Below the pieces are notes generated by a model. That model made no database searches, was not told where the DNA came from, and saw only the letters and a list, made by a program, of their open reading frames with translations. Shown in pieces: positions 14,310 through 21,001 of a DNA stretch of 31,914 nucleotides. The position numbers and the translations under genes were made by a program. Each line of letters starts with the position of its first letter. Position 1 is the stretch's first letter. The stretch is from an uncultured Candidatus Saccharibacteria bacterium (GTDB lineage: Bacteria; Patescibacteriota; Saccharimonadia; Saccharimonadales; Saccharimonadaceae): assembly GCA_938036825.1 (NCBI GenBank), contig CALHWD010000011.1:1-31914 (forward strand), given 5' to 3'.

Positions 14310-14937
14310 TATCGAATACAAAGGCGGCAACACCGTCATCATCGCGACGAAGAAAACCACGCTTGCAGTTGACCCCAAGCTATCGCTGCTAGGCCTGAAG
14401 GACGCCAAGACGAAGGACGCGGTGGAGCTTGCGACCGAAGAACGCTTTGCAGTAGCTAATCCCGAGGCACGCCTTATCATCGACCAGCCTGGCGAGTATG
14501 AAGTGGGTGACTACACCATCCGCGGCATTGCAGCCACGCGCCACATCGACACGCCAGAGAGCGAGCAGCTCTCGACGGTGTATCGCATTGAGTGTGGCGA
14601 TATTCGCATTGCGGTGATTGGTAATATCGCGCCAGAGCTGACTGACGCGCAGCTCGAGGCGCTGGGGGTGATCGACATTGTCATTATTCCAGTGGGTGGC
14701 TATGGCTACACGCTGGATGCGACAAGTGCCGCCGCCATTATTCGCAAGATCGAGCCACGAGTGGTGGTGCCCGTTCACTATGCTGATAGTGCGTTGCAGT
14801 ACGAAGTACCGCAAGACACCGTGGAGGTCTTTGAGAAGGAGCTTGGTGCGCCAGTCGAGCAAAAGCCCAAGCTCAAAATCAAAACAGCGAGCAACCTACC
14901 CGAAGTGCTGACGGTGTTTGAGCTGGCTCGAAGTTAG
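14302..14937 (+). CDS. MBL-fold protein with degenerate metal site (COG2220/UlaG-like)
   Basis: A 211-residue protein resembling the COG2220 branch of metallo-beta-lactamase folds: IEYKGGNTVII at the start, a DQPGEYEVGDYTIRGI segment, IAVIGNIAPELTDAQLEAL, IDIVIIPVGG and VVVPVHYAD. The HxHxDH zinc motif is not present, so hydrolase activity is doubtful. GAAGGAGAG precedes the ATG, which lies inside the previous gene; the two are translationally coupled and probably function together. A terminator follows. Confidence 0.7.
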   Translation: MLDIEYKGGNTVIIATKKTTLAVDPKLSLLGLKDAKTKDAVELATEERFAVANPEARLIIDQPGEYEVGDYTIRGIAATRHIDTPESEQLSTVYRIECGDIRIAVIGNIAPELTDAQLEALGVIDIVIIPVGGYGYTLDATSAAAIIRKIEPRVVVPVHYADSALQYEVPQDTVEVFEKELGAPVEQKPKLKIKTASNLPEVLTVFELARS

Positions 14938-14959
14938 GATTCATATACCCCAAGCGCAA

Positions 14960-14987
14960 CCAGCCTCGTGGAGAGGCTGGTTTTTAT
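14960..14987 (+). terminator. Terminator after the MBL-fold gene
   Basis: ACCAGCCTC/GAGGCTGGT-type hairpin followed by TTTTT. Confidence 0.8.
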
Positions 14988-15182
14988 GATACATCTTTAC
15001 TCCGTTTTTCTCCTCGCTGTTTTATCTGGTGGGGTATGAATATTAGTTGTAGCCAGCACGAGTGTTGGTGGATCGATGGGCAAGATGGGGCCAGTCCCTA
15101 TAGGTTTCTCAAGGAATGAGTGCGAGACAGTGATGAGGATTTGTGAGATTTATAGTGAAATAATCGCCATAGCGTGGTCGAT

Positions 15183-15245
15183 TTGACGCAGCGCGCTAAA
15201 TTCGATACACTTCGAAATATCACTATTATTTCGATTTATATCGAA
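15183..15245 (+). promoter_or_regulatory. MFS-arsR promoter with tandem palindromic operators
   Basis: TTGACG (15183-15188), a 17-base spacer and TACACT (15206-15211). Operator 1, TTCGATACACTTCGAA (15201-15216), covers the -10. Operator 2, TTCGATTTATATCGAA (15230-15245), is a perfect 6-4-6 palindrome between the -10 and the RBS. Their centres are 29 bp apart, nearly three helical turns. The ArsR-family protein encoded downstream is the obvious candidate repressor. Confidence 0.75.
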
Positions 15246-15260
15246 GAAAGGAACGGTTTT

Positions 15261-16436
15261 ATGGAACAACAACCAACCACGCCGTGGGGTAAGATTGCGG
15301 TGCTAGCGCTGGGAGCCTTCGTGATTGGGGCGGATGGCTTCATGCTGGCAGCGGTATTGCCACAAGTGGCGCAGCAGCTGGGGGTGTCGCTGGGGCAGAC
15401 TGGCCTCTTGGTAACGGTGTTTGCGTGGGTGTATGCACTGGCGGCACCACTATGTGGCATGCTGATGGGGCGGCGCAATCGGCGGTCGACCTTGGTGCTA
15501 GCACTAGCGATATTTGCAATTGGTAATGGAGTGGCAGCGCTTGCATCGTCATTTGTATGGATGATGGTGGCTCGAGTGATGGCAGCCTTGGGCTCAGCCA
15601 TGATGATGCCAACGGCGATGGCTTTGGCAACCAGCCTTGCCCCAGCCAAGCATCGCGGCAAGGCAATCTCCGTCGTTACAACAGGCATGACGATGGCAAC
15701 AGTTCTCGCTGTACCGCTTGGTTCGGTTGTGGGGGAGCGCTATGGCTACCACGCGCTGTTTTGGGCAATGGCGGTGGCTGCAGTGCTGGTGTTGTGTGGC
15801 ATTGTGCTGGGCATTCGGGCGCGTGAGGCGCAGCCAGCGCAGCAGGTACCAACCGTTCGGGCATTGGTGGCGGGCTTGGCGAATCGCCACGTTGCACTGA
15901 CATTATTGGTAACGGTAGTGATATTTGTCGCTGGCACCAGCGTGATTTCATATCTGAGTGCAGTGGTACAGCAGGCGGGTCTGCACGAATACTTTAGCCT
16001 GATTTTGTTCATCTTTGGTGTGGGCTCACTCCTGGGTGGTGTGCTAGGCGGCTGGCTGACCGATCGTTTTGCCCACATTTGGCTGGCCCGCTGGGCAATG
16101 CTTGCCTTTTCGTTGGCGCTTGCTTTGCTTGGTGTGGCGGCTGGGATGCCAGGTGCGCTTGGGCTCGTTGGTGGCAGTGTGCTATTATGGACGGCTAGTG
16201 CTTGGATTGCCACGATTGCTCAGCAATACCGCGTCATTGCGCTTGCTCCAGAACGGGCTCAGCTGAATCTTTCACTCAATTCATCCAGTATTTACATTGG
16301 TCAAGGCTTTGGTGGTATGCTAGGCAGTGCAATTATTAGTAGCCAGCCAGCTCAGGCAATTCCACTGGTGGCGGCCGGTGTGGTAGTGCTTGCCTTGGCA
16401 ATGACCAGCAGGTATGAGACAATACAAAGGAAATGA
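15261..16436 (+). CDS. Major facilitator superfamily efflux transporter (DHA1-like)
   Basis: A 391-residue, twelve-helix MFS exporter. The start ATG 15261 follows AAAGGA; upstream in-frame codons lie in the operator. The N-terminal half has the motif-A loop CGMLMGRRNRRSTLVLALAI between helices 2 and 3 and a helix-5 motif C region TTGMTMATVLAVPLGSVVG typical of drug/H+ antiporters of the AraJ/YdhP kind. The substrate is unknown. It overlaps the arsR-type gene by ATGA and is under the tandem operators, making a self-regulated efflux module. Confidence 0.9.
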   Translation: MEQQPTTPWGKIAVLALGAFVIGADGFMLAAVLPQVAQQLGVSLGQTGLLVTVFAWVYALAAPLCGMLMGRRNRRSTLVLALAIFAIGNGVAALASSFVWMMVARVMAALGSAMMMPTAMALATSLAPAKHRGKAISVVTTGMTMATVLAVPLGSVVGERYGYHALFWAMAVAAVLVLCGIVLGIRAREAQPAQQVPTVRALVAGLANRHVALTLLVTVVIFVAGTSVISYLSAVVQQAGLHEYFSLILFIFGVGSLLGGVLGGWLTDRFAHIWLARWAMLAFSLALALLGVAAGMPGALGLVGGSVLLWTASAWIATIAQQYRVIALAPERAQLNLSLNSSSIYIGQGFGGMLGSAIISSQPAQAIPLVAAGVVVLALAMTSRYETIQRK

Positions 16437-16738
16437 CATCCCAACAAAATACCCCAACTGACGCACTCGCACCAGAGCATGTCTTTGCCGCCCTGTCCGA
16501 CCCGCTGCGGCTGCGGATTGTCCGCCGCTTGGCTGCGGAGGGGCGGCTGGGCTGCAGCCAGATCGATCATAATCTCTCACTCTCGACTGTCTCGCACCAC
16601 TGCAAAGTCCTGCGCGAAGCAGGCATTGTCACTAGCGAAGCGGTTGGCACCCAGCGTGTATTGGTGCTGCGGCCAGAGTTTGCTCGGCAGTTCGCTGGCG
16701 TGCTCGCAACGATCGCTGAGCTAGATAAAGCGAAGTAA
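16433..16738 (+). CDS. ArsR-family transcriptional repressor
   Basis: A 101-residue winged-helix protein with the ArsR signature: FAALSDPLRLRIVRRLAAEG, then the recognition helix region LSLSTVSHHCKVLREAGIVT and a short wing ending RVLVLRPEF. The classical metal-binding ELCVCDL in helix 3 is absent (LGCSQIDH has one Cys), so it may sense an organic ligand. The ATG overlaps the MFS stop by four bases. It probably binds the TTCGAT-N4-ATCGAA operators at 15201-15245 and represses its own operon. Confidence 0.9.
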   Translation: MTSQQNTPTDALAPEHVFAALSDPLRLRIVRRLAAEGRLGCSQIDHNLSLSTVSHHCKVLREAGIVTSEAVGTQRVLVLRPEFARQFAGVLATIAELDKAK

Positions 16739-16743
16739 CCACT

Positions 16744-16770
16744 AAAATATCCCCTATAAAAAGGGGATAT
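16744..16770. terminator. Bidirectional terminator between arsR-type gene and rpmB
   Basis: Ten-bp hairpin AAATATCCCC/GGGGATATTT with A- and T-rich flanks serves convergent transcripts. Confidence 0.8.
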
Positions 16771-16796
16771 TTACAGTTGTCGTTTGCTCTAGGCGA

Positions 16797-17021
16797 TTAC
16801 GCCGCAGCTTTGGCCTTTGTCTTGGCGCTGGTGAGCAGGCCCTTTTTCTTGAGGGTGCGGATTGCCTTGGTCGAGAGAACCATAGTGACCTTTTGCCCAT
16901 CTACAACGAAGGTCTTTTTCTGAAGGTTTGGTTTGAAGACTCGCTTGGTGCGTCGCAACGAGAAGCTCACATTGTTGCCGAATTGCTTGCCCTTGCCAGT
17001 CAGTTCACATCGTGCTGCCAT
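16797..17021 (-). CDS. rpmB: Ribosomal protein bL28
   Basis: A 74-residue basic protein: MAARCELTGKGKQFGNNVSF, then RRTKRVFKPNLQKKTF, typical of bL28, with a Lys/Ala-rich tail. Only one of the Cys residues of zinc-binding L28 forms is present. The start ATG 17021 matches the family; an upstream GTG at 17042 would add seven atypical residues. It is monocistronic with a near-consensus promoter. Confidence 0.93.
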   Translation of the reverse strand: MAARCELTGKGKQFGNNVSFSLRRTKRVFKPNLQKKTFVVDGQKVTMVLSTKAIRTLKKKGLLTSAKTKAKAAA

Positions 17022-17064
17022 ATTCTTATTCCACTTATTCACTTATATTATTACAATCTGTATT

Positions 17065-17093
17065 AGTATACGCTGCCAAGAAGGCAATGTCAA
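17065..17093 (-). promoter_or_regulatory. rpmB promoter
   Basis: Minus strand TTGACA (17093-17088), 17-base spacer, TATACT (17070-17065): the best sigma70-type match in the window. Confidence 0.85.
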
Positions 17094-17111
17094 GGTGGGT
17101 AGGCAATGTGA

Positions 17112-17117
17112 TACAAT
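17112..17117 (+). promoter_or_regulatory. Leaderless promoter of the M50 peptidase gene
   Basis: An extended -10, TGATACAAT, with TACAAT at 17112-17117, ends six bases before the ATG at 17124. It is divergent from rpmB. Confidence 0.6.
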
Positions 17118-17123
17118 AAAGAA

Positions 17124-17759
17124 ATGCATATTGATATCGCTCACCTCATTATCGTCCTTGTCGTTATTCTTATCTCGATGACGCTGCACGAGGCGATGCA
17201 TGGCTTTGTGGCGTACTGGCTGGGCGATGATACGGCTAAGGAGCAGGGGCGTTTGACGCTCAATCCACTGCATCATATTGATCCATTCTTGACCATCCTT
17301 TTGCCGCTGAGCTTGGCGCTGCTGGGCCTACCAGTGTTTGGTGGGGCCAAGCCAGTGCCGTACAACCCCGAGCGAGTGCGGGGTGACGAATGGGGCGCAG
17401 CGCTGGTGGGGCTCGCTGGACCACTGACGAACTTCGTCATTGCCTTCATCTGCTTCGGCCTATATGCGACGATCGCTGGGCCAGCAGTGCAGCCGCTGCT
17501 TGCTACGGCGGTGAGTGTGAATCTTGGCTTCTTTGTATTTAATATGCTGCCAATCCCACCGCTAGATGGTTCACGTGTGCTGTATGCTTTGGCACCGGAG
17601 TTTGTGCGCCGCGGCATGGAGGTGGTGGAGCAGTACGGTGTGATGCTGGTCTTTGTGCTGGTATTGGTCGGTAGCTCGGCTATTGGCAATGTGATGATGG
17701 CAGCTATCAGGGGTGTTTTGCAGCTTTTCTCGCTGGTGTTTGGCGTGTCGCTTGGTTAG
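17124..17759 (+). CDS. Site-2 protease family (M50) intramembrane metallopeptidase
   Basis: A 211-residue, short M50 peptidase. Zinc ligands H22 and H26 with catalytic E23 are in TLHEAMH within the first helix, and the third ligand D148 is in NMLPIPPLDGSRVL. Hydrophobic helices lie near 5-30, 54-74, 92-118, 125-147 and 170-205. There is no PDZ domain, so it belongs to the short Rip/SpoIVFB-like rhomboid-size group common in bacteria. It likely cleaves membrane substrates in the bilayer; the substrate is unknown. Own leaderless promoter and own terminator. Confidence 0.9.
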   Translation: MHIDIAHLIIVLVVILISMTLHEAMHGFVAYWLGDDTAKEQGRLTLNPLHHIDPFLTILLPLSLALLGLPVFGGAKPVPYNPERVRGDEWGAALVGLAGPLTNFVIAFICFGLYATIAGPAVQPLLATAVSVNLGFFVFNMLPIPPLDGSRVLYALAPEFVRRGMEVVEQYGVMLVFVLVLVGSSAIGNVMMAAIRGVLQLFSLVFGVSLG

Positions 17760-17862
17760 GAGTAGGAGTTAGGCCTTTTGTCTGGCTTGGTATAGAGCTT
17801 AGATTGCGGGCTAGTTTGGCAGGAGATCAAATGAGGTTATCTCCTGCACGAAGAGGGTGGGC

Positions 17863-17889
17863 ATCTGTCATGAGTGCTGGCAGATTTTT
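17863..17889 (+). terminator. Terminator after the M50 peptidase gene
   Basis: ATCTGTC/GGCAGAT hairpin followed by TTTTT. A further strong inverted repeat, GCAGGAGAT/ATCTCCTGC, at about 17819-17847 lies just before it. Confidence 0.65.
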
Positions 17890-17976
17890 AAACATTAATA
17901 CAAAAGGCCAATATTCAGCGAACGTCGACCTGTATAGTACCAAGGAGGCGCAAGCTAGACTCTCAACATCGCAAAC

Positions 17977-18006
17977 GTGACGCCGCTTACCATTCTGTGG
18001 TATACT
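17977..18006 (+). promoter_or_regulatory. Promoter of the 6S-like RNA
   Basis: GTGACG (17977-17982), an 18-base spacer and TATACT (18001-18006), just ahead of the closing stem. Confidence 0.55.
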
Positions 18007-18012
18007 AAGAGT

Positions 18013-18161
18013 GTCCCAGACGAATATCGGGCGTGTATGATTTTCCTAACATCATATGATAGGGATTCCAACATTCACCATACCCGTGGGTATGGATGAG
18101 GAAACCCACCTTGCATCATGCAGGGGAATATCAAGCGCCCGGGGTGAGTCTGGGATTTTTT
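18013..18161 (+). ncRNA. Structured RNA with 6S-like architecture
   Basis: About 149 bases between a promoter and a U-tract. The closing stem is TCCCAGAC (18014-18021) / GTCTGGGA (18148-18155), then an internal loop, then CGGGCG (18028-18033) / CGCCCG (18136-18141). A large internal region follows, with a terminal hairpin CCATACCC/GGGTATGG. T6 directly follows the closing stem. A rod with closing stem, wide central bubble and terminal stem is the 6S RNA plan, which mimics an open promoter to bind RNA polymerase. I do not see the SRP RNA GGAA/AGCAGC apical motif. The 6S name is inference. Confidence 0.5.
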
Positions 18162-18190
18162 GATGACTGAAGGTCAAGAGTATCACACGG

Positions 18191-18326
18191 TTCTTCTTCA
18201 TCACTCCCTCCGATAGAACGCTATAAGGGTCGATACTCCCCGAGTATCGACCTCTTGACACCAGGGCTGCTAATCGGTTATTACAACCGATTAGCACACT
18301 CCATCAGATGAAGTGATGAAGAGGGC
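18191..18326 (+). ncRNA. Structured repeat family 1, copy B
   Basis: Homologue of copy A. The outer stem is a perfect 11 bp, TCTTCATCACT (18195-18205) / AGTGATGAAGA (18312-18322). Hairpin 1 is GTCGATACTC/GAGTATCGAC (18229-18238/18242-18251). Hairpin 2 is TGCTAATCGGTT/AACCGATTAGCA (18268-18279/18285-18296), 12 bp with loop ATTAC. Conserved unpaired blocks are CTCCCTCC, CTATAA, GACRCCAGGGCTG and CTCCATCRGATGAAGTG. Compared with A, hairpin 2 has five compensatory changes with identical stem and loop lengths. It sits between the 6S-like RNA and RNase P RNA. Confidence 0.6.
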
Positions 18327-18387
18327 CCTGCACTGAAGATGAAGGTTTTGACACCCACGTATCATAAATCCCTTATGCTATAATAAA

Positions 18388-18757
18388 GAGGCAGTCTATT
18401 AGATGATCGCTTGCTACTTGGCAAGAGGAAAGTCCGGGCAGCACAGGATACGACAGTCGCTAACGGCGACCGGGGGCAACCCTAGGGAAAGTGCCACAGA
18501 AACGATACCGCTCCGCAACACCAATACTCGTGCGCAGTAGCGCTCGAGTAGCGGGGTAAGGGTGAAAGGAGTGAGGTAAGAGCTCACAGCGCTGCATGGT
18601 GACATGCCGCGGAGGTAAACCCTGTCGGCTGCAAGGAGATAGCCACGGATGAGTGATCCGCTTGTGGCTATCGCTAACCGCTCGATTTGCAGAGCAATTT
18701 GCAAACTAGATAGATGATCATCCACGACAGAACCCGGCTTATCGATAGGCTGCTTTA
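18388..18757 (+). ncRNA. rnpB: RNase P RNA (bacterial type A-like)
   Basis: The ribozyme subunit that removes tRNA 5' leaders. Hallmarks in order: P1 5' strand GCAGTCTAT (18391-18399), GAGGAAAGTCCGGGC (CR-I), CCACAGAAA, GGTAAACCC, and the 3' core AGATAGATGATC with ACAGAACCCGGCTTATCG, then P1 3' strand ATAGGCTGC (18745-18753). A TATAAT -10 is at 18379-18384. A hairpin terminator follows. Confidence 0.96.
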
Positions 18758-18770
18758 TGGTATGATGTGT

Positions 18771-18800
18771 TAGCTCCAGCTTTGGAGCTTTGCTATTTTC
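18771..18800 (+). terminator. Terminator of rnpB
   Basis: AGCTCCA/TGGAGCT hairpin followed by TTGCTATTTTC. Confidence 0.65.
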
Positions 18801-18805
18801 TGTAA

Positions 18806-18905
18806 CCTCCTCACCGCACAAGAAAATATTCTAGAAGGCCAGCGACTGTGGGGACGATAGGCTTTGTGATTCATCTGGCCGGAACATTTTCGGTGCGGGA
18901 GGCTC
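18806..18905 (+). ncRNA. Structured repeat family 2, copy D1
   Basis: Near-identical core to D2 (minus strand 7929-8050). The outer stem CCGCAC (18814-18819) / GTGCGG (18893-18898) replaces the different D2 stem while keeping pairing. Inside lie GAAAAT (18822-18827) / ATTTTC (18886-18891) and GGCCAG (18837-18842) / CTGGCC (18875-18880). The distal part, including CTGTGGGGACGATAGG and TTGTGATTCAT, is conserved. It lies just downstream of the rnpB terminator; no own promoter was identified. Function unknown. Confidence 0.6.
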
Positions 18906-18966
18906 CAGGAATGAAACAGCACAGGAGAAATGCTATACCCCACCAAGTGGCCGCTCATCTACAAAT

Positions 18967-18999
18967 AAATACACACCTCTGTTACGGAGGTGTGTATTC
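18967..18999 (-). terminator. Terminator of the infC-rpmI-rplT operon
   Basis: Eleven-bp hairpin ATACACACCTC/GAGGTGTGTAT; on the minus strand it is followed by TTATTTG, 27 bases after the rplT stop. It could also work in the opposite direction. Confidence 0.75.
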
Positions 19000-19025
19000 T
19001 TCACAACGTCGTATAAATTGCTACA

Positions 19026-19373
19026 CTACTTGCGGGTGACGTGCTTCACGACAGCTGCAAAAGCCTGTGGCTCGTTGACGGCGAGCTCGGCGAGGACCTT
19101 GCGGTCGAGTGCTACACCAGCAGCCTTGATATCAGCGATCAGGCGGCCATAGGTGGTACCATTTTGTCGGGCAGCAGCGTTGATGCGAGTGATCCACAAC
19201 TGGCGCAGGTCGCGCTTGCGGTTACGACGGTCGCGGTAGGCATATTGCAGGGCACGGATTACCCCTTGCTTGGCAAGGCGGAAGCTCCGAGTGCGATTGT
19301 GTTGCATTCCTTTGGCAGCTCGCAGCATCTTGGCGTGGCGAGCGTGGGCGGTTGTTCCTCGTTTGACGCGCAT
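19026..19373 (-). CDS. rplT: Ribosomal protein bL20
   Basis: A 115-residue bL20, essential for early 50S assembly. MRVKRGTTAHARHAKMLRAA, then RDRRNRKRDLRQLWITRINA and the C-terminal LDRKVLAELAV are characteristic. TAGGAG lies before the ATG, which is three bases after the rpmI stop. It is the last gene of the standard infC-rpmI-rplT operon. In E. coli L20 represses the operon by binding the rpmI leader; no equivalent site was checked here. Confidence 0.96.
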   Translation of the reverse strand: MRVKRGTTAHARHAKMLRAAKGMQHNRTRSFRLAKQGVIRALQYAYRDRRNRKRDLRQLWITRINAAARQNGTTYGRLIADIKAAGVALDRKVLAELAVNEPQAFAAVVKHVTRK

Positions 19374-19376
19374 ATG

Positions 19377-19571
19377 TTAGACTCCTAAGGCTCGTTTAGC
19401 ATTTTTGGCCATACCACCAGTGATGGTAGCAGGGGTGTTGATATTGCGCTTGCGCGACTTGCTCTTCTTGGAGAGCATGTGGTTCCCGAAGGCACGCCGA
19501 CGGGTCAGTTTGCCGGTACTGGTTAGCTTAATGCGCTTAGCAGTGCCCTTGTGGGTCTTGAGTTTTGGCAT
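19377..19571 (-). CDS. rpmI: Ribosomal protein bL35
   Basis: A 64-residue, very basic bL35: MPKLKTHKGTAKRIKLTSTG followed by KLTRRRAFGNHMLSKKS, ending KRALGV. AAGGAG precedes the start and the ATG overlaps the infC stop (TAATG). Second gene of the infC operon. Confidence 0.96.
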   Translation of the reverse strand: MPKLKTHKGTAKRIKLTSTGKLTRRRAFGNHMLSKKSKSRKRNINTPATITGGMAKNAKRALGV

Positions 19572-20077
19572 TACTTACTCCTTATTACGATGCTGAGGTT
19601 GCGCCCAGCCATCAGTGGTTTTTGCTCGACAATCGCTTCGTCCTCAAGGGCGGAGACGACCTGGCTAATCAGGTTGTAGCCAAGCTCGCGATGTGCCATC
19701 TCGCGGCCGCGGAAGAAGATCAAAACCTTGACCTTGTGCCCCTCAGCCAAGAACTTGCGAATCTTGCGCAGCTTAATCTCCAGATCATTAGCGCCAATCT
19801 TTAGACCAAAACGCATCTGCTTGAGCTCATTGGCTTTGTTGCTTCGCCGGTTGCGCTGCTGCTCCTTCATCTTTTGGTACTGATATTTGCCCCAATCGAT
19901 GATCTTCACAACGGGTGGGTTAGCATTGGGCGAAAACTCCACCAAGTCTACGCCAGCTTGCCGTGCCTTGTCTAGGGCTGCCTGCCGGCTCATGATGCCA
20001 AGTTGTTCGCCGCTTTCGCCGATGACGCGCAGCTCTCGTGCACGGATGGCTTCGTTGATGCGGGTGGTTGATTTGAT
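19571..20077 (-). CDS. infC: Translation initiation factor IF-3, rare AUC start
   Basis: A 168-residue IF-3. From the ATG at 19993 only 140 residues would be made, cutting into the N-domain; the family N-terminus TTRINEAIRARELRVIGESG is encoded upstream in frame. The only start with a good RBS is ATC at 20077-20075, six bases after AAGGAG. The C-domain KVLIFFRGREMAHRELG is intact. Non-AUG starts (AUU, AUC) are a known feature of infC, letting IF-3 repress its own translation by rejecting poor start codons. A promoter lies at 20150-20122. Confidence 0.93.
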   Translation of the reverse strand: MKSTTRINEAIRARELRVIGESGEQLGIMSRQAALDKARQAGVDLVEFSPNANPPVVKIIDWGKYQYQKMKEQQRNRRSNKANELKQMRFGLKIGANDLEIKLRKIRKFLAEGHKVKVLIFFRGREMAHRELGYNLISQVVSALEDEAIVEQKPLMAGRNLSIVIRSK

Positions 20078-20121
20078 TGTGCTCTCCTTTGCTTGAGCTT
20101 AAAACGAATTGACTCCCCAAA

Positions 20122-20150
20122 AGTTTACCAGATGTCGCCGCAAAAGGCAA
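20122..20150 (-). promoter_or_regulatory. infC operon promoter
   Basis: Minus strand TTGCCT (20150-20145), 17-base spacer, TAAACT (20127-20122), giving a leader of about 38 bases. Upstream, 20151-20341 holds no gene. Confidence 0.65.
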
Positions 20151-20341
20151 ATAAAATATGCTGCAGTTTGGTGATTTTTCGCAGCGATTGCTCGGTGATA
20201 GACGCTATGGGTGGGGTCTTATGAGAATGAAAAGCCCCTTGGTCTACAGTGTTTTCTCTTTTTGTGCGCTTATAAATAACGAGCTGCACACCCCACCAAA
20301 GGAAGTGTAAGAAACCGGTAGGGCGAGATGCAGATAGGCGG

Positions 20342-20875
20342 CTAATTGTCCTGCATCTGCAGTGCCTTGGCACAGGCAATTGCCTGCGTGATCGTCTCTT
20401 CGAGTGTTGTGCCTGGCTGCCGCCCAGTGTGCTCGGTGTAGAGCGCGTCGAGGTAGCGCGTCTTAGGTGCGTCCTCTGGATGGCCGTAGACGACCTTGGC
20501 GGGGTTCTTGCCGATATGGAAGCCAAATTCTACATTGGTGGTAAAGGCGGGCATACCCAGTGTGGGTAGCGACCGGTCGATCACCCGTGGCACCCAAAAG
20601 AGCACCACTGTTGCTGCGTCGAGCGCTTCCCACTCCCAGCGTGCTTGCTTGAGGAGATCGAGCTCGCGCTGGGGCGAGGCATCATGGTTCTCTGGCGCGT
20701 AGACGATCCCCTCGTAGCCCAGCCTCGCAAAGATCCGCACGGCCTCGGGCCGCCACGATGCAGAGATGAGCTGCTGCGATGCTTCATCGAAGCGTGGGGT
20801 GGGGCCAGCGAGGAAGATCGCTGATTGGCCTGGAGTAGGGTAGTGGAGGGGTTGGTTGGAGTAGTTTGCTTGCAT
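20342..20875 (-). CDS. Nucleoside 2-deoxyribosyltransferase-like protein
   Basis: A 177-residue protein resembling the Nuc_deoxyri_tr2 group: AIFLAGPTPR near residue 19, SWRPEAVRIFARLGYEGIVY, a WEWEALDAATVVLFWVPR segment containing the expected catalytic Glu region, and FTTNVEFGF near 116. Such enzymes exchange the base of deoxynucleosides or cleave modified nucleotides; the actual reaction is not known. The start ATG 20875 is chosen over 20938 because TTGACA-N18-CATACT lies six bases upstream (leaderless). It is transcribed alone. Confidence 0.75.
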   Translation of the reverse strand: MQANYSNQPLHYPTPGQSAIFLAGPTPRFDEASQQLISASWRPEAVRIFARLGYEGIVYAPENHDASPQRELDLLKQARWEWEALDAATVVLFWVPRVIDRSLPTLGMPAFTTNVEFGFHIGKNPAKVVYGHPEDAPKTRYLDALYTEHTGRQPGTTLEETITQAIACAKALQMQDN

Positions 20876-20881
20876 GGCTCT

Positions 20882-20911
20882 AGTATGGCGGGTTGACGAG
20901 GAATCTGTCAA
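20882..20911 (-). promoter_or_regulatory. Leaderless promoter of the deoxyribosyltransferase-like gene
   Basis: Minus strand TTGACA (20911-20906), 18-base spacer, CATACT (20887-20882), six bases to the ATG at 20875. Confidence 0.65.
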
Positions 20912-21001
20912 ATGTTGTAAATCACACGTAGTTACCAAAATCTCATTGATATATGACGAATCACAGAGGTAGAATATGATGTAAGGTATACGACGGTATT
21001 T

